From the NCBI GenBank assembly GCA_949128115.1, contig OX421966.1:4836001-4900000 (forward strand): a DNA stretch of 64,000 nt, read 5' to 3'. The translations under genes and the position numbers were made by a program. The notes below the pieces were generated by a model. That model was given only the letters and a program-made list of their open reading frames with translations, was not told the DNA's origin and ran no database searches. The stretch is from Anaspis maculata. Its lineage: Eukaryota; Arthropoda; Insecta; Coleoptera; Scraptiidae. Below, in pieces: positions 55,701 to 64,000 of the stretch. Each line of letters opens with the position of its first letter. Position 1 is the first letter of the stretch.

Positions 55701-58700
55701 CGTGGGTTGAAGCCTGGAGTCACGTGGGTTGAAGCCTAAAGTCACGTGGGTTGAAGCCTGAACTTTTTGGATAACAATTGTGTCTTCAGTTTTTTTATAT
55801 TTGTGTTCGTTCGTCAGATGTTGCGTTTGGAACAAGTAGCTGCCAACTCCAAAAGTGGTGACCGATCGTTTCAAAAGTCACGTGGGTTGAAGCCTGAAGT
55901 CACGTGGGTTGAAGCCTGAAGTCACGTGGGTTGAAACCTGAAGTCGCGTGGGTTAAAACCTGAACTTTTTGGATAACAATTGTGTCTTTTTTTCTATATT
56001 TGTGTTCGTTCGTCAGATGTTGCGTTTGGAACAAGTAGCTGCTAACTTCAGAAGTGGTGACCGATCGTTCCAAAAGTCACGTGGGTTGAAGCCTAGAGTC
56101 ACGTGGGTTGAAGCCTAAAGTCACGTGGGTTGAAGCCTGAACTTTTTGGATAACAATTGTGTCTTCAGTTTTTTTATATTTGTGTTTGTTCGTCAGATGT
56201 TGCGTTTGGAACAAGTAGCTGCCAACTCCAAAAGTGGTGACCGATCGTTTTAAAAGTCACGTGGGTTGGAGCCTGAAGTCACGTGGGTTGAAGCCTGAAG
56301 TCACGTGGGTTGAAGCCTGGAGCACGTGGGTTAAAACCTGAACTTTTCGGATAACAATTGTGTCATTACTTCTATATTTGTGTTCGTTCGTCAGATGTTG
56401 CGTTTGGAACAAGTAGCTGCCAACATCAAAAGTGGTGACCGATCATTTTAAAAGTCACGTGGGTTGAAGCCTGAAGTCACGTGGGTTGGAACCTGGAGTC
56501 ACGTGGATGAAAACCTGAACTTTTTGGATAACAATTGTGTCTTTTTTCCTATATTTGTGTTCGTTCGTCAGATGTTGCGTTTGGAAAGAGTAGCTGCCAA
56601 CTTCAAAAGTGGTGACCGATCGTTTTCAAAGGCACGTGGTTTGAAGCCTGAAGTCACGTGGGTTTGAGCCTGGAGTCACGTGGGTTCAAACCTGAACTTT
56701 TTGGATAACAATTGTGTCTTTTTTTCTAGATTTGTGTTCGTTCGTCAGATGTTGCGATTGGAAAGAGTAGCTGCCAACTTCAAAAGTGGTGACCGATCGT
56801 TTTCAAAGTCACGTGGGTTGAAGCCTGAAGTCACGTGGGTTGAAGCCTGAAGTCACGTGAGTTGGAGCTCGAAGTCACGTGGGATAAAACCTGAACTTTT
56901 TGGATAACAATTGTGTCTTTTCTTCTATATTTGTGTTCGTTCGTCAGATGTTGCGTTTGGAACAAAAAGCTGCCAACATCAAAAGTGGTGACCGATCGTT
57001 TTGAAAGTCACGTGGGTTGAAGCCTGAAGTCACGTGGGTTGGAGCCTGGAGTCACGTGGGCTCAAACCTGAACTTTTTGGATAACAATTGTGTCTTTTTT
57101 TCTATATTTGTGTTCGTTCGTCAGATGTTGCGTTTGGAAAGAGTAGCTGCCAACTTCAAAAGTGGTGACCGATCGTTTCCAAAGTCACGTGGGTTGAAGC
57201 CTGGAGTCACGTGGGTACAAGCCTGGAGTCACGTGGGTTGAAGCCTGGAGTCACGTGGGTTGAAACCTGAAATTTTTGGATAACAATTGTGTCTTTTTTT
57301 CTATATTTGTGTTCGCTCGTCAGATGTTGCGTTTGGAAAGAGTAGCTGCCAACTTCAAAAATGGTGACCGATCGTTTTCAAAGTCACGTGGGTTGAAGCC
57401 TGAAGTCACGTGGGTTAAAACCTGAACTTTTTGGATAACAATTGTGTCTTTTCTTCTATATTTGTGTTCGTTCGTCAGATGTTGCGTTTGGAACAAGTAG
57501 CTGCCAACATCAAAAGTGGTGACCGATCGTTTCAAAAGTCACGTGGGTTGGAGCCTGAAGTCACGTGGGTTGAAGCCTGAAGTCACCTGGGTAAAAACCT
57601 GAACTTTTTGGATAACAATTGTGTCTTTAGTTTTTTGATATTTGTGTTCGTTCGTCAGTTGTTGCGTTTGGAACAAGTAGCTGCCAACTCCAAAAGTGGT
57701 GACCGATCATTTCAAAAGTCACGTGGGTTGAAGCCTGAAGTCACGTGGGTTGAAACCCGAAGTCACGTGGGTTAAAACCTGAACATTTTGGATAACAATT
57801 GTGTCTTTAGTTTATTGATATTTGTGTTCGTTCGTCAGATGTTGCGTTTGGAACAAGTGGCTGCCAACTCCAAAGGTGGTGACCGATCGTTTCAAAAGTC
57901 ACGTGGGTTGGAGCCTGGAGTCACGTGGGTTGGAGCCTGAAGTCACGTGGGTTAAAGCCTGAACTTTTTGGATAACAATTGTGTCTTTAGTTTTTTGATA
58001 TTTGTGTTCGTTCGTCAGATGTTGCGTTTGGAACAAGTAGCTGCCAACTCCAAAAGTGGTGACCGATCGTTTCAAAAGTCTTGTGGGTTGAAGCCTGAAG
58101 TCACGTGGGTTGAAGCCTGAAGTCACGTGGGTTAAAACATGAACTTTTTGGATAACAATTGTGTCTTTTCTTCTATATTTGTGTTCGTTCGTCAGATGTT
58201 GCGTTTGGAACAAGTAGCTGCCAACATCAAAAGTGGTGACCGATCGTTTCAAAAGTCACGTGGGTTGAAGCCTGAAGTCACGTGGGTTGGAGCCTGGAGT
58301 CAAAAGGGTTCAAACCTGAGCTATTTGGATAACAATTGTGTCTTTTTTTCTATATTTGTGTTCGTTCGTCAGATGTTGCGTTTGGGAAGAGTAGCTGCCA
58401 ACTTCAAAAGTGGTGACCGATCGTTTTCAAAGCACGTGGGTTGAAGCCTGAAGTCACATGGGTTGAAGCCTGGAGTCACGTGGGTTGAAACCTGAACTTT
58501 TTGGATAACAATTGTGTCTTTTTTTCTATATTTGTGTTCGTTCGTCAGATGTTGCGTTTGGAACAAGTAGCTGCCAACTTCAGAAGTGGTGACCGATCGT
58601 TCCAAAAGTCACGTGGGTTGAAGCCTGGAGTCACGTGGGTTGAAGCCTAAAGTCACGTGGGTTGAAGCCTGAACTTTTTGGATAACAATTGTGTCTTCAG

Positions 58701-61700
58701 TTTTTTTATATTTGTGTTCGTTCGTCAGATGTTGCGTTTGGAACAAGTAGCTGCCAACTCCAAAAGTGGTGACCGATCGTTTCAAAAGTCACGTGGGTTG
58801 AAGCCTGAAGTCACGTGGGTTGAAGCCTGAAGTCACGTGGGTTGAAACCTGAAGTCGCGTGGGTTAAAACCTGAACTTTTTGGATAACAATTGTGTCTTT
58901 TTTTCTATATTTGTGTTCGTTCGTCAGATGTTGCGTTTGGAACAAGTAGCTGCCAACTTCAGAAGTGGTGACCGATCGTTCCAAAAGTCACAAGGGTTGA
59001 AGCCTAGAGTCACGTGGGTTGAAGCCTAAAGTCACGTGGGTTGAAGCCTGAACTTTTTGGATAACAATTGTGTCTTCAGTTTTTTTATATTTGTGTTTGT
59101 TCGTCAGATGATGCGTTTGGAACAAGTAGCTGCCAACATCAAAAGTGGTGACCGATCGTTTTAAAAGTCACGTGGGTTGAAGCCTGAAGTCACGTGGGTT
59201 GGAACCTGGAGTCACGTGGATGAAAACCTGAACTTTTTGGATAACAATTGTGTCTTTTTTCCTATATTTGTGTTCGTTCGTCAGATGTTGCGTTTGGAAA
59301 GAGTAGCTGCCAACTTCAAAAGTGGTGACCGATCGTTTTCAAAGTCACGTGGTTTGGAGCCTGAAGTCACGTGGGTTTAAGCCTGGAGTCACGTGGGTTC
59401 AAACCTGAACTTTTTGGATAACAATTGTGTCTTTTTTTCTATATTTGTGTTCGTTCGTCAGATGTTGCGATTGGAAAGAGTAGCTGCCAACTTCAAAAGT
59501 GGTGACCGATCGTTTTCAAAGTCACGTGGGTTGAAGCCTAAAGTCACGTGGGTTGAAGCCTGAAGTCACGTGAGTTGGAGCTCGAAGTCACGTGGGATAA
59601 AACCTGAACTTTTTGGATAACAATTGTGTCTTTTCTTCTATATTTGTGTTCGTTCGTCAGATGTTGCGTTTGGAACAAAAAGCTGCCAACATCAAAAGTG
59701 GTGACCGATCGTTTTGAAAGTCACGTGGGTTGAAGCCTGAAGTCACGTGGGTTGGAGCCTGGAGTCACGTGGGCTCAAACCTGAATTTTTTGGATAACAA
59801 TTGTGTCTTTTTTTCTATATTTGTGTTCGTTCGTCAGATGTTGCGTTTGGAACAAGTAGCTGCCAACTTCAGAAGTGGTGACCGATCGTTCCAAAAGTCA
59901 CGTGGGTTGAAGCCTAGAGTCACGTGGGTTGAAGCCTAAAGTCACGTGGGTTGAAGCCTGAACTTTTTGGATAACAATTGTGTCTTCAGTTTTTTTATAT
60001 TTGTGTTTGTTCGTCAGATGATGCGTTTGGAACAAGTAGCTGCCAACATCAAAAGTGGTGACCGATCGTTTTAAAAGTCACGTGGGTTGAAGCCTGAAGT
60101 CACGTGGGTTGGAACCTGGAGTCACGTGGATGAAAACCTGAACTTTTTGGATAACAATTGTGTCTTTTTTCCTATATTTGTGTTCGTTCGTCAGATGTTG
60201 CGTTTGGAAAGAGTAGCTGCCAACTTCAAAAGTGGTGACCGATCGTTTTCAAAGTCACGTGGTTTGAAGCCTGAAGTCACGTGGGTTTAAGCCTGGAGTC
60301 ACGTGGGTTCAAACCTGAACTTTTTGGATAACAATTGTGTCTTTTTTTCTATATTTGTGTTCGTTCGTCAGATGTTGCGATTGGAAAGAGTAGCTGCCAA
60401 CTTCAAAAGTGGTGACCGATCGTTTTCAAAGTCACGTGGGTTGAAGCCTGAAGTCACGTGGGTTGAAGCCTGAAGTCACGTGAGTTGGAGCTCGAAGTCA
60501 CGTGGGATAAAACCTGAACTTTTTGGATAACAATTGTGTCTTTTCTTCTATATTTGTGTTCGTTCGTCAGATGTTGCGTTTGGAACAAAAAGCTGCCAAC
60601 ATCAAAAGTGGTGACCGATCGTTTTGAAAGTCACGTGGGTTGAAGCCTGAAGTCACGTGGGTTGGAGCCTGGAGTCACGTGGGCTCAAACCTGAACTTTT
60701 TGGATAACAATTGTGTCTTTTTTTCTATATTTGTGTTCGTTCGTCAGATGTTGCGTTTGGAAAGAGTAGCTGCCAACTTCAAAAATGGTGACCGATCGTT
60801 TTCAAAGTCACGTGGGTTGAAGCCTGAAGTCACGTGGGTTGAAGCATGAAGTCACGTGGGTTAAAACCTGAACTTTTTGGATAACAATTGTGTCTTTTCT
60901 TCTATATTTGTGTTCGTTCGTCAGATGTTGCGTTTGGAACAAGTAGCTGCCAACATCAAAAGTGGTGACCGATCGTTTCAAAAGTCACGTGGGTTGGAGC
61001 CTGAAGTCACGTGGGTTGAAGCCTGAAGTCACCTGGGTAAAAACCTGAACTTTTTGGATAACAATTGTGTCTTTAGTTTTTTGATATTTGTGTTCGTTCG
61101 TCAGTTGTTGCGTTTGGAACAAGTAGCTGCCAACTCCAAAAGTGGTGACCGATCATTTCAAAAGTCACGTGGGTTGAAGCCTGAAGTCACGTGGGTTGAA
61201 ACCCGAAGTCACGTGGGTTAAAACCTGAACATTTTGGATAACAATTGTGTCTTTAGTTTATTGATATTTGTGTTCGTTCGTCAGATGTTGCGTTTGGAAC
61301 AAGTGGCTGCCAACTCCAAAGGTGGTGACCGATCGTTTCAAAAGTCACGTGGGTTGGAGCCTGGAGTCACGTGGGTTGGAGCCTGAAGTCACGTGGGTTG
61401 AAGCCTGAACTTTTTGGATAACAATTGTGTCTTTAGTTTTTTGATATTTGTGTTCGTTCGTCAGATGTTGCGTTTGGAACAAGTAGCTGCCAACTCCAAA
61501 AGTGGTGACCGATCGTTTCAAAAGTCTTGTGGGTTGAAGCCTGAAGTCACGTGGGTTGAAGCCTGAAGTCACGTGGGTTAAAACCTGAACTTTTTGGATA
61601 ACAATAGTGTCTTTTCTTCTATATTTGTGTTCGTTCTTCAGATATTGCGTTTGGAAAGAGTAGCTGCCAACTTCAAAAGTGGTGACCGATCGTTTTCAAA

Positions 61701-64000
61701 GCACGTGGGTTGAAGCCTGAAGTCACGTGGGTTGAAGCCTGTAGTCACGTGGGTTAAAACCTGAACTTTTTGGATAACAATTGTGTCTTTTTTTCTATAT
61801 TTGTGTTCGTTCGTCAGATGTTGCGTTTGGAACAAGTAGCTGCCAACTTCAGAAGTGGTGACCGATCGTTCCAAAAGTCACGTGGGTTGAAGCCTGGAGT
61901 CACGTGGGTTGAAGCCTGAAGTCACGTGGGTTGAAGCATGAACTTTTTGGATAACAATTGTGTCTTCAGTTTTTTTATATTTGTGTTCGTTCGTCAGATG
62001 TTGCGTTTGGAACAAGTAGCTGCCAACTCCAAAAGTGGTGACCGATCGTTTCAAAAGTCACGTGGGTTGAAGCCTGAAGTCACGTGGGTTGGAGCCTGAA
62101 GTCACGTGGGTTGAAACCTGAAGTCACGTGGGCTAAAACCTGAATTTTTTGGATAACAATTGTGTCTCTTCTTCTATATTTGTGTTCGTTCGTCAGATGT
62201 TGCGTTTGGAACAAGTAGCTGCCAACATCAAAAGTGGTGACCGATCGTTTTAAAAGTCACGTGGGTTGAAGCCTGAAGTCACGTGGGTTGGAGCCTGGGG
62301 TCACGTGGGTTCAAACCTGAACTTTTTGGATAACAATTTCGTCATTTTTTTTTGATATTTGTGTTCGTTCGTCAGATGTTGCGTTTGGAACAAGTAGCTG
62401 CCAACTCCAAAAGTGGTGACCGATCGTTTTAAAAGTCACGTGGGTTGGAGCCTGAAGTCAAGTGGGTTGAAGCCTGAAGTCACGTGGGTTGAAGCCTGAA
62501 GCACGTGGGTCAAACCTGAACTTTTCGGATAACAATTGTGTCTTTACTTCTATATTTGTTTTCGTTCACCAGATGTTGCGTTTGGAACAAGTAGCTGCCA
62601 ACATCAAAAGTGGTGACCGATCGTTTTAAAAGTCACGTGGGTTGAAGCCTGAAGTCACGTGGATTGGAACCTGGAGTCACGTGGATAAAAACCTGAACTT
62701 TTTGGATAACAATTGTGTCTTTTTTCCTATATAATTGTTCGTTCGTCAGATGTTGCGTTTGGAAAGAGTAGCTGCCAACTTCAAAAGTGGTGACCGATCG
62801 TTTTCAAAGTCACGTGGTTTGAAGCCTGGAGTCACGTGGGTTGAAGCCTGGAGTCACGTGGGTTCAAACCTGAACTTTTTGGATAACAATTGTGTCTTTT
62901 TGTCTATATTTGTGTTCGTTCGTCAGATGTTGCGATTGGAAAGAGTAGCTGCCAACTTCAAAAGTGATGACCGATCGTTTTCAAAGTCACGTGGGTTGAA
63001 GCCTGAAGTCACGTGGGTTGAAGCCTGAAGTCACGTGAGGTCAAACCTGAACTTTTTGGATAACAATTGTGTCTTTTCTTCTATATTTGTGTTCGTTCGT
63101 CAGATGTTGCGTTTGGAACAAGTAGCTGCCAACTTCAAAAGTGATGACCGATCGTTTTCAAAGTCACGTGGGTTGAAGCCTGAAGTCACGTGGGTTGAAG
63201 CCTGAAGTCACGTGAGGTCAAACCTGAACTTTTTGGATAACAATTGTGTCTTTTCTTCTATATTTGTGTTCGTTCGTCAGATGTTGCGTTTGGAACAAGT
63301 AGCTGCCAACTCCAAAAGTGGTGACCGATCGTTTCAAAAGTCACGTGGGTTGAAGCCTGAAGTCACGTGGGTTGAAACCCGAAGTCACGTGGGTTAAAAC
63401 CTGAACATTTTGGATAACAATTGTGTCTTTAGTTTATTGATATTTGTGTTCGTTCGTCAGATGTTGCGTTTGGAACAAGTGGCTGCCAACTCCAAAGGTG
63501 GTGACCGATCGTTTCAAAAGTCACGTGGGTTGGAGCCTGGAGTCACGTGGGTTGGAGCCTGAAGTCACGTGGGTTGAAGCCTGAACTTTTTGGATAACAA
63601 TTGTGTCTTTAGTTTTTTGATATTTGTGTTCGTTCGTCAGATGTTGCGTTTGGAACAAGTAGCTGCCAACTCCAAAAGTGGTGACCGATCGTTTCAAAAG
63701 TCTTGTGGGTTGAAGCCTGAAGTCACGTGGGTTGAAGCCTGAAGTCACGTGGGTTGAAACCTGAACTTTTTGGATAACAATTGTGTCTTTTCTTCTATAT
63801 TTGTGTTCGTTCGTCAGATGTTGCGTTTGGAACAAGTAGCTGCCAACATCAAAAGTGGTGACCGATCGTTTTGAAAGTCTCGTGGGTTGAAGCCTGAAGT
63901 CACGTGGGTTGGAGCCTGGAGTCACGTGGGTTCAAACCTGAACTTTTTGGATAACAATTGTGTCTTTTTTTCTATATTTGTGTTCGTTCTTCAGATATTG
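49765..64000 (+). repeat. Higher-order repeat block, copy 2 (runs off the window)
   Basis: Near-identical to copy 1 and still matching at position 64000 (TTCTTCAGATATTG, like 47736-47749). Its true end is therefore unknown. Confidence 0.9.

Larger units (their letters stand above)
29886..64000. repeat. Satellite array >34 kb: ~111-bp core plus n x 22-bp E-box sub-repeats
   Basis: Each unit has a ~111-bp core running from TTTTTGGATAACAATTGTGT through TGTGTTCGTTCGTCAGATGT and GTTGCGTTTGGAACAAGTAG to GTGGTGACCGATCGTTT. It is followed by 2-5 copies of a 22-bp unit, AGTCACGTGGGTTGAAGCCT plus GA. Unit lengths therefore follow ~111+22n (for example 177 from 33103 to 33280). Core variants differ in the T-rich part: CTTTTCTTCTATATTT, CTTTTTTTCTATATTT, CTTTAGTTTATTGATATTT (+3 bp) and CTTCAGTTTTTTTATATTT. 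Most 22-bp units contain CACGTG, so there are several hundred E-boxes by estimate. The array starts sharply at ~29886 and runs past the window end. Frames of 60-135 codons are artefacts: 177 is a multiple of three, so frames run through n=3 units. Confidence 0.97.

Noticed and set aside
29886..64000. Dozens of 60-135-codon frames on both strands, such as those with IFVFVRQMLRLE or LFQTQHLTNEHKY
   Set aside because: They are readings of the satellite. Frames stay open only where the unit length is a multiple of three (n=3, 177 bp); start, stop and C-terminus change with sub-repeat number.
29886..64000. Core/sub-repeat alternation looking like a CRISPR array
   Set aside because: The so-called spacers are the same ~111-bp core each time, unit length varies, and the context is eukaryotic with no cas genes.
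1..64000. tRNA, rRNA, riboswitch or bacterial promoter signals
   Set aside because: No cloverleaf, conserved rRNA block or bacterial-type gene organisation was seen in either strand by eye.

Overview
The window reads as nuclear DNA of an arthropod, most likely an insect. It is AT-rich and gene-poor. It carries small DNA transposons with TA or A/T-rich target duplications, a mariner-type DD41D transposase, BEL/Pao and non-LTR reverse transcriptase relics, a 73-nt GT-AG intron, insect-type CAAAATG start contexts, and a very long satellite array. Nothing looks prokaryotic: there are no operons, Shine-Dalgarno sites, tRNA, rRNA or CRISPR. The order within insects cannot be fixed from the sequence.

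Region 1 (1-9.0 kb) is a graveyard of mobile DNA: a non-LTR reverse transcriptase relic (1-690), a degenerate array of ~310-bp repeats (1.2-2.5 kb), a 2.9-kb terminal-inverted-repeat (TIR) element carrying the N-terminal part of an arthropod protein family of unknown function (2.65-5.54 kb), a three-layer nest of small elements (5.6-7.4 kb), and a broken BEL/Pao polymerase (8.1-9.0 kb).

Region 2 (9.1-28.9 kb) holds the only convincing host genes: three intronless tetraspanin copies. One is intact on the minus strand (9105-9755), one is a decayed minus-strand copy (27340-27979), and one is intact on the plus strand (28224-28868). The last two lie head to head as an inverted duplication. Between the first copy and this pair are a cryptic 39-bp minisatellite (10.9-11.6 kb) and a ~14-kb stack of transposons nested at least five deep. 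In order, a TA-flanked palindromic element (13181-27333) holds an element with 322-bp internal repeats (26057-27167) and a DD41D mariner (13347-26054). The mariner transposase is split in phase by a 10,127-bp element (14617-24743) bordered by 5-bp ATTTT repeats. That element in turn contains a 5.2-kb TIR element, a fold-back element with the cysteine-rich tail of the same unknown protein family seen at 4.6-5.1 kb, and several MITE-like units.

Region 3 (29.9 kb to the window end) is one satellite array more than 34 kb long. Its unit is a ~111-bp core followed by a variable number (about 2-5) of 22-bp sub-repeats, most of which hold the palindromic E-box CACGTG. The array has higher-order structure: a 929-bp and a ~910-bp tandem duplication, and a >14-kb block (about 33.2-47.7 kb) repeated nearly identically at 49.8-64.0 kb with an offset of about 16.2-16.6 kb.

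The most interesting thread is the unknown protein family. Its N-terminal and C-terminal parts occur in two different TIR or fold-back elements, which suggests the family is encoded or carried by mobile DNA. The second is the E-box satellite.
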